Assembly: GCA_025361565.1 (NCBI GenBank)
Contig: JANYKN010000148.1
Location: 1-40,317, forward strand
DNA: 40,317 nucleotides
From: Bacteroidota bacterium
GTDB lineage: Bacteria; Bacteroidota; Bacteroidia; Bacteroidales; NBLH01
Direction: 5' to 3'
Shown here piece by piece: positions 26,233 to 34,649 of this stretch; within the stretch, counting starts at the first letter, position 1, and each line of letters starts with the position of its first letter. A program made the translations under genes and the position numbers. The notes beneath the pieces were generated by a model, which did not search any database, was not told the DNA's origin, and was given only the letters and a program-made list of their open reading frames with translations.

Positions 26233-28281
26233 TTAATTGTTTTTTTCAGATGGATAAACTTTTATAAGTAAATGATTGGTAAAAGAAGCATTCAGCTTAG
26301 GATTCGAAGCCTCAACTGTGCCCAATACTTTATCGTTTTCATAGTCAACAACCGTATATTTTATATCATTTAGACCACGAAGTTCTATTTCTTTATTCCA
26401 GTTTTTATCGTAAATAGCATAATACAAAGTATCTCCTTTTTGAATAACATGAGTTTCGGGTTTATCATAGCAGATGTCGTATAAATTTCCAAGGTATTTA
26501 CCTTTCGAGATCATTTCGCTGTTATAAATTGAAATCCACTTTTTCATTGCAATTTCTTTTTCGGGAGTTAATTTAAAATCACCATTTGGCCAAGTAAATT
26601 TGGTGCCAGGCACCGCCCCAATACCCACTTGTGAAGCAAAATCAAAACCGCCATCGCTTAATTCAATATGATCTCCATAATATGCAATGCCTTGCCTAAG
26701 TGCTTTATAGGTTTTACCTTTCAAGCGCGTTTGCCAGCTGCTTCCTGGATCTGAGGCAACTGCTTGGTTCATATATGGTATATTGAAATAAGAAACGCAA
26801 TCGCCACAAGGGCAATTCTGAATTACTACATTTGGTTTGATGGCATTTGCCATTTCGTATATGGCTTTAAAATACATAGGGAGTTTTTCGGCTGCCTCTT
26901 CTGGACTCGAAACAAAATGTCCATCGGCATAATCGGGAAGCACGCAATTTAAATGCATTCCATCCATTTTAAGCCCGTCAAAACCCCAATCTTGCAGGTA
27001 CATTTTAAGCAAACTCTTGGTATGATCAAGTGTTTTTTGATAAACGGGCGATAAATAATAGCATTCCCACCCAGTGATATATTGCGGTGCCCCATCTTTA
27101 TCCCTGATAATAATATCCGGATTATCTTTAAGCAATTTAGCTCCAGGATCAACAGCCAAAGGTGCCCACCAGATTTTGGCTTTAAGTCCCATTGCGTGTA
27201 TTTTCTCAACCAGTTTCCGCATTGCCTGTTGTCCGTTTGGAAACCTGTTTGGGGCAATATTCCAATCACCTTCAGTTATTTGATAGCCATCATCGATATC
27301 AACCCATTTAATGCCCAAATCTTTTACCTTTTGCAATGTCCCTTCAATTTCGGCCATTGTGAATTTTTGCCAATAGCCCCACGCACACCAAACTGGCTCA
27401 AAAGCATTTGGTTCCTCGGCTACGAACTTAATTCCGCTTTGCTGCATGAATTTTGAATAATTGCTAAGTGTTGAAAAACAATCACATGTATGAACACTTA
27501 CAAAGGTTTCAATGGTTTGAAGCGTATCGCCGGGCAGGAAATTTTTGTTGTCCTCATAATTATATTCAAGTCCAATTGTTGCAAAATCGGAATATTCATC
27601 TTTGTTAACAGGCAACGAAACTAATTTTGGAACCAACTCAACATGACCGATTGCAATACCCACATCATGTCTCCAAACATCTGTAATTGGCATACCGCCA
27701 CCATAATCGGTATTATTCATGCCCATATAATTATTTTGGGAGAATGTTGAATCCACAGGTAAAATCCAATCTGCTCTTTTTCTTGTTGACTGACCTTGAA
27801 ATGACCAAAATTTAGGTTTATCACCATTACTTTGTATTGTGTAATTATGATTCACCCATTTAATAACTTGTAAATTCCTTTTTCCGGAATTGACGTAGCT
27901 GACTTTATAAAATGCCATTCCTGGAAATGAATCATAAACTGAAATGCTAAGGCATTTTTTTATTTGGAAACCGTCTTTATCAAACAAGCCAGTAATTACC
28001 GTCTTCTCTCCTTTTCCATGCAAATCGTTAATCGATTCCGAAGTATTATTTTCTATCCCAAATTGCTTGGCTTCAAATGTCTTTGTTATCAAAAATTCCG
28101 ATGCTACAAAATCAGTGGTCAATGGTTTTGATTTGCAAATAGCTGAGTTTACCTTCATTTCCATTTGCTGATTTATTTCAAGAATGAGATTGCCACTGTT
28201 AATGGTGATATTTTTATCGCTACACGATGCAAATGCAAACATGGTTGAGATGGTTAGATAAAATAAAGATTTTTTCATCAT
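26233..28281 (-). CDS. Clan GH-D (GH36/GH27-like) alpha-galactosidase-type lipoprotein
   Basis: This is a 682-residue lipoprotein (FASC, Cys20). An N-terminal beta-sandwich (about 25-290) precedes a melibiase-type TIM barrel (about 295-590) and a C-terminal beta domain. Clan-D features are VWCAWGYWQ, WVDIDDGYQ, KIWWAPLAVDPG and the nucleophile strand LKMDGMH (D440). The acid/base fits D511 in ASDPGSSWQTR, and ELSDGGFD follows. A CPCGDC cluster sits in the barrel. Members hydrolyse alpha-galactosides, and relatives act on alpha-N-acetylgalactosaminides or other sugars, so specificity is tentative. Two adjacent ATGs occur at 28281 and 28278. The DUF4091 gene ends only 10 bases upstream, so the two are translationally linked. 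The annotated end may be followed by a weak hairpin (26137-26152). Confidence 0.88.
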   Translation of the reverse strand: MMKKSLFYLTISTMFAFASCSDKNITINSGNLILEINQQMEMKVNSAICKSKPLTTDFVASEFLITKTFEAKQFGIENNTSESINDLHGKGEKTVITGLFDKDGFQIKKCLSISVYDSFPGMAFYKVSYVNSGKRNLQVIKWVNHNYTIQSNGDKPKFWSFQGQSTRKRADWILPVDSTFSQNNYMGMNNTDYGGGMPITDVWRHDVGIAIGHVELVPKLVSLPVNKDEYSDFATIGLEYNYEDNKNFLPGDTLQTIETFVSVHTCDCFSTLSNYSKFMQQSGIKFVAEEPNAFEPVWCAWGYWQKFTMAEIEGTLQKVKDLGIKWVDIDDGYQITEGDWNIAPNRFPNGQQAMRKLVEKIHAMGLKAKIWWAPLAVDPGAKLLKDNPDIIIRDKDGAPQYITGWECYYLSPVYQKTLDHTKSLLKMYLQDWGFDGLKMDGMHLNCVLPDYADGHFVSSPEEAAEKLPMYFKAIYEMANAIKPNVVIQNCPCGDCVSYFNIPYMNQAVASDPGSSWQTRLKGKTYKALRQGIAYYGDHIELSDGGFDFASQVGIGAVPGTKFTWPNGDFKLTPEKEIAMKKWISIYNSEMISKGKYLGNLYDICYDKPETHVIQKGDTLYYAIYDKNWNKEIELRGLNDIKYTVVDYENDKVLGTVEASNPKLNASFTNHLLIKVYPSEKNN

Positions 28282-28291
28282 TTAACTTGTT

Positions 28292-31200
28292 TTATTGGTT
28301 GATTAACTTTTCTATCTGTATTGCAATTTGTTCCCGGACCTTGAGAACATCTTCTGGATTTTTTATGATTTTGGTTGAATACCTTCCCATTGCACATGGA
28401 ATATTTACAAGTTCAAGTGCATTGTCCAAAGCTTTTTGGGCAGAATCAATGTTTTCACCTTTTGATTTGGCCTGTTTAATAAGTTGGCTCAACAACGATA
28501 AATATTCAAAATCTTCAATGCCATCGCGCACTTGTTTTAAACGGATTGAAGCTATTAGTCCCTTTTCACCAATCGGTTTTCCGGGATAAATAATATATCC
28601 GTCGCCATTCGGATAACGAATCCAAAATGCTTCACCAGGTGCCTGACTTTCAAATATATAATTGTGAGAACCATTTTTATATGGATTGTTGGTAAGCCAA
28701 TTTACACCCCAGAATTCATAAGCATCGGCACCATATTTAAAAGCAAATGTTGGTAAAAGTCGTTCAATTGCCATATAAGGGGTTTCAGTGCAAAAATGTC
28801 CGTCCGTTGTGAACCATATCCTGCCTCCAGATTGTTTTATATGTTGCAAATCTTCTTTGGTAACGTTATGTCCATAATCACCTTCGCCATTAAAACCCAA
28901 TCCCCAAATATTGATATATCCCTCCCATTCTGGCCGATACCACCAGGTACTGGCATAAATAGGAATCTTTGAATCAACTTCGTGGATCATGTTGCAAAGT
29001 GCTTTCATTTGGGCATCAATATCGGATTTTCCATTTTCTGCTTCATGGGGCTCATCACTTAAATAAAGAACAAACTTATCAGCCCAACCTTTTTCCTTAA
29101 CGTGATTCCAAAAAGCACGAAGCACCCTTTGATATGCATTCTTATATTCTTGTCGCAACAGATTATGATTTGCATTTTCGTAAGGATAGTCACCTTCATA
29201 GGGGTTTTCTCCAAATTTTTGATCAGGTGGAAATGCCCAGCCGAACAAATAAAACAGCTCGTTAGGAAAATAGGCGTAAGGATTTTTTAAAACATTAAAA
29301 TAATAAGTGGCGGCTTTATCAAATTCGGTAAAATCTGCAGTTACTTGATTATCCTTGTAATTTATTTTAGGAGATGGGATAATTTCCCCCGAACAAATTT
29401 TGTGCTTAGCCATAAAAGACCAATTCATATCACGAAATTCCGTAAGGTTTAATTCATTATAAAACTGACGATTAGGCGATCTTAAATCATAAAGTGCCCC
29501 AAATTGCAGCTTTTTTGGTAATGCAAAATTCCAAACATGAACAGTCCATGGAATTTCTTTGATTAGAGAATCATTTTCAAGAATCAAAATTTGACCCATA
29601 TAATCGCCAGGTCTTGCGTTTTCAGGAACTGATACTTCAATCCAAATGGGTTGGGTGGTATTTGGCATCAGTTTAAATGTTTTATTAGGTAAAAGTGGAT
29701 CGGGCCATAATCCAATCCAGCCATCACTTCCAATCTTTTCTGTTGGGGTTTTTAATTGCCAATATGGAACTTCAGTCCTATAATATCCCGAAGGATAAGT
29801 AACAGGCACATAACCAACTACATTTGCTTCTACATTTTCCAAAACCTGACCGCTTTGATTTTTCAATGGACTTAATTCAATCTTCAACTGATCAAACGAT
29901 TTATTACTCCGTAATGCAATTTGGATTGGTTCAGTTTCATTTTTGGCCACAGAAATTTGCAAGGGTAACTTATTCTCTGGTGGCAGGTTTTCTTGAAATA
30001 TTTTCTCTATTGGATTAACTTGCCAGGCATCCAATAACTCATTTCCATGATTTTGTCTTTGCTCAAAAAACAAACTACTTGAATATCCTTCAAACACTTC
30101 CATGAATAAAATCCCTTTAAAAAAAACTTCGCCGGCTTCAGAATGAGAAAGGTTTATTTCAGCTTCAGTACTATTTTCCGGAGCATCAAAAACGCCTGAA
30201 ACATATTTCCAATCTGCTGTTCCATTAACTGAATTGCTCGTAAACTGAGTTTTCAATGGAATCTGGTCATTCCCCAATAATTTAATTTTTATCGAAACAT
30301 CATGTGCAATATCCTTACATTTGATCATTGCGCCAAACATATAAGTATGATTAGGCTTTATATCTATATTTTGAGTCCACCCAATCTCCTGCAGCGGGCC
30401 ACTTTTTGGCAAATAAAGTTGTAAGTATTTTCCATCCTCTTTATCATTGGTAATTAACGATTGAATGGCGTTTTTTGGCAATGCAATTGATGAAATTCGT
30501 TTCCAGGAACTTTCACCTTTTGTAATGTTTGCATTTTTGACCAGATTTCTCTTGTCCATTAGCCATTTATCATAAGTTAATTGAAGGGATTTGGCATTAT
30601 GCTTTTCTTCACTTGCAAAATATGCATACTTAGTTTGTTCTGTTTGTGCAGTTATCGGCGATTCAAACAAAAGTGCATTTTCAAATCTTACATAAGATTT
30701 TGCTATGTCGATGCCTAATTTAAATGGAGTTGTTTCATCTACTTTATCATGTACACGAAGCAAAGCTTGTTCTAAATCTACATAAACAGGAAGATCTCTG
30801 ATTGCTTCTTTAGTGAAATTCATAATTTTAAAGGGAATGCGGATGTTCCATTCTAATTCCTTTGGCCATTTTTCATCTTTCCCTTTTGAATCCAAAACAA
30901 TGGTTTCTAATGGTTTAATTTGGATATTGAGCTTTTTTTTTGATAATGAGGTTATTTCAAAATCATCAAACCATGCTGTGCCTGTTCCTTTTAATAAGGT
31001 AGTAATATTTGCACTATTTGTATCTTCAGGTGCTGTAAATTCCCCTGAGACCTTTTTCCAATCATAAGTTCCTGGTCCTCCATCTAAAAATTGCTCCTGA
31101 ACACTGAAATCATTTGAATGGGAAGCCACATTTCCGAAATTAATTCTCCAACCTGCAGTTCCTTTACTATTTTTTGCTTTAACCCATCCTTCGAAGCGAT

Positions 31201-31861
31201 ATTTCTCACCTCCTTGTATATAGATTTCGGATTGGGTTGCAAAACATTTCGATTTTTGATTGATTGAATCATGATTGATCTTTATACAATACTTTCCACT
31301 ATGTGGTAATTCTGTTGACAATTCTGCCTTTTGTCCTTCCTCATTGTCCTGCAATTTCCAACCAATCGGATTATCAGCCTCATTAAGTTCAAATCCTCCA
31401 TTTGTTATTTCTCTGTGCGATTTAAGAGAAGCTTCAATTCCCCATGCCGATGGATTATTAAAATAAATATAAAAAGTTTCTTTAATTCCAGATTTTACAG
31501 TTGCAGGTATAGTTAAAATACTACCTGCAGGTATAATTCCTTCGTTTATTTGCTGGCCATTAATCCTATTAATTCGCCACAACAATTCATTATTATTAGA
31601 ATTAATAATTCTAATCCCTGCTAAAGATTCCCCTTCGATATTTAACTGACCAGGTGATGTACCAACTTTAAGCGTAACAGGTTCTCCTAAAACATCAATC
31701 GCTGAAGTATTTTCGATCTGAATGGGAATACGCATTCGCCAATAATCCATGTTAGCCAAATACAACGGATAATGCCATTTAGAATAAGGTTGCCCATTAA
31801 TCGAAAATGATATAAAAAACAAGAATATGAAGATTAAATATTTTTTGAGAAGATTTCTCAT
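28292..31861 (-). CDS. DUF4091 putative glycoside hydrolase with duplicated Ig/CBM-like modules
   Basis: This protein is about 1189 residues from the ATG at 31861. A longer frame starts with TTG at 31894, but the ATG gives a proper signal peptide (MRNLLKKYLIF..., ending SINGQ). Two tandem copies of a module pair follow (about 20-310 and 335-625): an Ig-like piece (WRMRIPIQIEN; WNIRIPFKIMN) and a CBM-like jelly roll (WKKVSGEFTAPED; WKYVSGVFDAPEN). Residues ~740-1130 form a TIM-barrel-like region with VLYLSDEP (D936, E937), IWFTTDGHF and the DUF4091 C-terminal segment IRLKQVRDGIEDFEYL. DUF4091 proteins are frequent in PULs and are thought to be glycosidases, but I know of no firm activity. It stands 10 bases before the GH36-like gene. 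Confidence 0.85.
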   Translation of the reverse strand: MRNLLKKYLIFIFLFFISFSINGQPYSKWHYPLYLANMDYWRMRIPIQIENTSAIDVLGEPVTLKVGTSPGQLNIEGESLAGIRIINSNNNELLWRINRINGQQINEGIIPAGSILTIPATVKSGIKETFYIYFNNPSAWGIEASLKSHREITNGGFELNEADNPIGWKLQDNEEGQKAELSTELPHSGKYCIKINHDSINQKSKCFATQSEIYIQGGEKYRFEGWVKAKNSKGTAGWRINFGNVASHSNDFSVQEQFLDGGPGTYDWKKVSGEFTAPEDTNSANITTLLKGTGTAWFDDFEITSLSKKKLNIQIKPLETIVLDSKGKDEKWPKELEWNIRIPFKIMNFTKEAIRDLPVYVDLEQALLRVHDKVDETTPFKLGIDIAKSYVRFENALLFESPITAQTEQTKYAYFASEEKHNAKSLQLTYDKWLMDKRNLVKNANITKGESSWKRISSIALPKNAIQSLITNDKEDGKYLQLYLPKSGPLQEIGWTQNIDIKPNHTYMFGAMIKCKDIAHDVSIKIKLLGNDQIPLKTQFTSNSVNGTADWKYVSGVFDAPENSTEAEINLSHSEAGEVFFKGILFMEVFEGYSSSLFFEQRQNHGNELLDAWQVNPIEKIFQENLPPENKLPLQISVAKNETEPIQIALRSNKSFDQLKIELSPLKNQSGQVLENVEANVVGYVPVTYPSGYYRTEVPYWQLKTPTEKIGSDGWIGLWPDPLLPNKTFKLMPNTTQPIWIEVSVPENARPGDYMGQILILENDSLIKEIPWTVHVWNFALPKKLQFGALYDLRSPNRQFYNELNLTEFRDMNWSFMAKHKICSGEIIPSPKINYKDNQVTADFTEFDKAATYYFNVLKNPYAYFPNELFYLFGWAFPPDQKFGENPYEGDYPYENANHNLLRQEYKNAYQRVLRAFWNHVKEKGWADKFVLYLSDEPHEAENGKSDIDAQMKALCNMIHEVDSKIPIYASTWWYRPEWEGYINIWGLGFNGEGDYGHNVTKEDLQHIKQSGGRIWFTTDGHFCTETPYMAIERLLPTFAFKYGADAYEFWGVNWLTNNPYKNGSHNYIFESQAPGEAFWIRYPNGDGYIIYPGKPIGEKGLIASIRLKQVRDGIEDFEYLSLLSQLIKQAKSKGENIDSAQKALDNALELVNIPCAMGRYSTKIIKNPEDVLKVREQIAIQIEKLINQ

Positions 31862-32036
31862 GGCTTTCCAAGATTTAATTTCAAAAAAATCCAACTGAAG
31901 ATAATTAAAGTGTATTTCAAAATCCCCTCACATATATGAGATTTAATAGCGCAAAGGCATACAATTCTCATAAGTCAACTTTTTGATTAGATGGCTTGCA
32001 TTTGTATGAAATATATAGAAAGGAGTTAGATTAACC

Positions 32037-32070
32037 GGGAAATGTACAGATTTAAATTCCATACATTCCC
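32037..32070 (-). terminator. Imperfect hairpin downstream of the SGBP-like gene
   Basis: GGGAAATGTA (32037-32046) pairs with TACATTCCC (32062-32070) apart from one bulged A, with a 15-base loop. It lies 26 bases after the stop codon at 32097. No T-run follows on the reverse strand, so it is at best an attenuator or mRNA-stabilising structure. Confidence 0.3.
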
Positions 32071-32096
32071 CTGAAATTCATTTCAAAAATAAATCG

Positions 32097-33035
32097 CTAC
32101 TTTACATCTAGCGGATCATAAGAAACGACTTTGCTAACCCAAAGTGTATCGCCCGTAACCGGTCCCCAAGGAATCTGTTGCACAGCATAAAAATTCATAT
32201 AATTAATGGTATTCATATTTCCATCAAGCAATGATCCACTTATTTCCTGGAAAGTTCCATTAACTTCAGGGAAATATGGTACTGTTGGAGTATCGTAAAG
32301 GCCAGACCATTGCAGTACTTCTGACCATTCTGCGCCTGGTGTAAGGTCATCATTAACCCTGACATAGTTATCAATATTTGTCATTTCCCAGCCATTATCC
32401 ATGGAATTTTGACCTAAAGCATATCTCACTTTACATTTCCATCCAGTCCAACTTACTTTGTCAATATTGAAAGTATCAACTTCGGGGAACCAAAATTTAT
32501 TTTCCCACCCATTAAAAACAACTCGCAAAAACTTTGTGGTTCCAATGGCAACTACTTCCATGTTTGGCGGATAAGTGCCACTGAAAGTTGCTGGATCATA
32601 AATTGGTTTTCTGTAAATAAGTACACCTATAATCCGAACATATACCGTTTGAGAAGAAATATTGCCGTCATTATCTTTCACTTCAACTCTGCAGGTATAG
32701 ATATTTGGGCTCAAAGTGTCTTGTACTGCACTTGAATAAGATTTCTGGCCTTCAGCAGCTTCAACTCGTTTACTGATATTACTTCTCATCAAATATACCG
32801 ACTTAATTACACCATCTGCTACAATTGAGTATTCAAAAGAAACAACCCCTTTTTTAACTCCTGGCCCTAAAGTAAACTTTATAGTATCCCCATCGGTAGA
32901 TTTTGCTCCTAAACCAGATATATCACCAAAATTGACAACCGGAGCAGGACTAGTGCTTTCTTTCTGACATGAAGTAAAAACAACTATTATTGCAGTAAAG
33001 AACGCTATGAATATTAAAAAAATATTTTTTTTCAT
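32097..33035 (-). CDS. Surface glycan-binding-type lipoprotein (SusE/SGBP position), uncharacterised
   Basis: This is a 312-residue lipoprotein (FTSC, Cys23). I do not recognise a named family. The N-terminal part (about 33-135) reads as an Ig/PKD-like beta sandwich with IYTCRVEVKDNDGN. The C-terminal part (about 150-305) is rich in Trp and Tyr (WTGWKCKVRYALG, WEMTNIDNYVRVNDD, WSEVLQWSGLYD), as expected of a carbohydrate-binding surface. The position right after SusD is where PULs encode SusE/F or surface glycan-binding proteins. No catalytic motif was seen. It is separated from susD by 145 bases containing a strong hairpin and from the DUF4091 gene by 202 bases with a weaker one. The role in ligand capture is inferred. 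Confidence 0.72.
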   Translation of the reverse strand: MKKNIFLIFIAFFTAIIVVFTSCQKESTSPAPVVNFGDISGLGAKSTDGDTIKFTLGPGVKKGVVSFEYSIVADGVIKSVYLMRSNISKRVEAAEGQKSYSSAVQDTLSPNIYTCRVEVKDNDGNISSQTVYVRIIGVLIYRKPIYDPATFSGTYPPNMEVVAIGTTKFLRVVFNGWENKFWFPEVDTFNIDKVSWTGWKCKVRYALGQNSMDNGWEMTNIDNYVRVNDDLTPGAEWSEVLQWSGLYDTPTVPYFPEVNGTFQEISGSLLDGNMNTINYMNFYAVQQIPWGPVTGDTLWVSKVVSYDPLDVK

Positions 33036-33121
33036 ATTTATATTGATTAATGATTAAGATTTTTAAAAATGAATTTCTTTGTTGTGAAATTTCACATTCA
33101 TCTTTATGAATTTTTGATTGA

Positions 33122-33156
33122 TAAATGACTTGAAACATTTCATTTCAAGTCATTTA
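33122..33156 (-). terminator. Strong hairpin between susD and the SGBP-like gene
   Basis: A perfect 14-bp inverted repeat (33122-33135 and 33143-33156) with a 7-base loop lies 24 bases after the susD stop codon. Only a few T follow on the reverse strand, so partial termination or protection of the susCD message from 3' decay is more likely than full termination. A 14-base palindrome, TGTGAAATTTCACA, sits close by at 33083-33096. Confidence 0.5.
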
Positions 33157-33180
33157 ATTAAAAGCTATCACCCAATGTAA

Positions 33181-34632
33181 TTAAGGTGTTGGATAACCCG
33201 GATTTTGAGTTAAAAGTTTATTTAATCTCAAATCTTGTGCGGGTATCGGAAATAAATAATCATCCTCAGAGAAATTAACCGCAGCCCACGGAAGCATAAG
33301 TTGGGTTTGTTGAAGCAATATCCTTTTTCGAGCCAAATCGAACCAACGATCCATCTCAAAACAAAGTTCCCAATTTCTTTCCTGAATAACGGCATCATCA
33401 AATGCTTCCTTAGTCATAGAAGTAGTTAAAGTAGGATACAATGGATTTGGAGCATGCCCATTCGCCCTGTCAATTACCTGGTTTATTGCATCTACAGCAG
33501 CTTGGGTTGGTCCACCATTGGCCATATTATCAGCCTCGGCAAAAATCAGCAGAACATCTGCATAACGTAAAATCGGTATATTATAGATAGGTGCATAAGC
33601 ATTATAATCGCCCGGAGCATCATTAAGGTATTTTTGTATACCTGGAGCTATAAGCCAATTGGTCCATTCTGTATAATATACACCATCAATTGTTGTAAGT
33701 AGATAGGCATCTTTACGAGGTCCTTCGGGAAAAGCATCTGTCCATAAAATTTCCGCAGCCACATCTGACCATCTACCTCCTGGAAAATCACTTGGAGCAA
33801 ATTGTTGAGCATCTGTAGCCTTATCATCTGCAGTAGAATTAAAACTGAACATCATTTCCTTTCCATATTTATTTGCTATCTGAAAAACTTCTGAGCAATT
33901 GGTAAAAAGGCCAAGATTTGTTGGATTGGCATTGCTATAATCTATTACTTTTTGTGCTGCTGTTGCCGCTTTTGCATAATTACTAGTCTCATTTAATGGT
34001 GCAGTTGCCATTGTTACATAAACTTTAGCCAAAAGCCCGTATGCAGTTGAGCTTGTTACCCTTCCTGGTTTAGCAGGATCTTTATCAACAGGCAATTTAA
34101 TTGCAGCATCTTCAAGATCGCTTACAATAGATGCATAAACATCTGCAATAGGAGCCCGCGCTTCAGGGTTTGTTCCGGCATCATCATCTTCAAGATATAA
34201 TGGAACTGCACCAAATTTTCTAACCAAAGTAAAATAATTGAATGCCCTTAGAAATTTACCCTCTCCAACCAACTGATCAATTTCTGTTTGTGAAGCATTG
34301 AGTACTTTTCCAGATAATAAAGCTTTAAGTGCTGCATTGATATTTAATATTGCGGCATAATGAATTCTCCATTGTTCATCAGCATAATCGGCAGGTATCA
34401 CTAGATCTCCACCATAAATCTGATCATCGTTTATGCAACCCGGAAGCCTGACTCCATATCCTTGCCAATATCCCCATAATTTACTCATTGAAGCAGTATA
34501 TGCAGATTGTATCTGGGTTGTAGAGTTATAGAAATTTTCAGGAGACAGTGAACTTAAAGGAACTTCATCCATATTTAGGCAACCTAGCCATGATAATATT
34601 ATCAATAGAAATATAGAATATATTTTTTTCAT
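33181..34632 (-). CDS. susD: SusD/RagB-family outer-membrane nutrient-binding lipoprotein
   Basis: This is a 483-residue lipoprotein (LGCL, Cys18) with the SusD fold. The N-terminal region has SLSPENFYNSTTQIQSAY. TPR-like helices include GEGKFLRAFNYFTLVRKFGAVPLYLE. The C-terminal diagnostic segment runs IPILRYADVLLIFAEADN, ERNWELCFEMDRWFDLARKRI, and LFPIPAQDLRLN near the end. SusD proteins cap the SusC barrel and bind oligosaccharide at the cell surface. The gene begins 17 bases after susC, the usual arrangement. Its family identity is near certain. The glycan bound cannot be deduced. Confidence 0.96.
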   Translation of the reverse strand: MKKIYSIFLLIILSWLGCLNMDEVPLSSLSPENFYNSTTQIQSAYTASMSKLWGYWQGYGVRLPGCINDDQIYGGDLVIPADYADEQWRIHYAAILNINAALKALLSGKVLNASQTEIDQLVGEGKFLRAFNYFTLVRKFGAVPLYLEDDDAGTNPEARAPIADVYASIVSDLEDAAIKLPVDKDPAKPGRVTSSTAYGLLAKVYVTMATAPLNETSNYAKAATAAQKVIDYSNANPTNLGLFTNCSEVFQIANKYGKEMMFSFNSTADDKATDAQQFAPSDFPGGRWSDVAAEILWTDAFPEGPRKDAYLLTTIDGVYYTEWTNWLIAPGIQKYLNDAPGDYNAYAPIYNIPILRYADVLLIFAEADNMANGGPTQAAVDAINQVIDRANGHAPNPLYPTLTTSMTKEAFDDAVIQERNWELCFEMDRWFDLARKRILLQQTQLMLPWAAVNFSEDDYLFPIPAQDLRLNKLLTQNPGYPTP

Positions 34633-34649
34633 ACTATTTATTTATAAAA

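Noticed and set aside
27082-27456. A 124-codon plus-strand frame within the GH36-like gene
   Set aside because: The minus-strand protein carries the clan-D catalytic segments across this region, so the plus-strand frame is a shadow.
32084-32091. A reverse-strand TATTTTTG at the end of the SGBP-like gene, possible promoter for DUF4091
   Set aside because: There is no TTTG at the right distance, and it lies more than 220 bases from the DUF4091 start. It is likely chance in AT-rich DNA.
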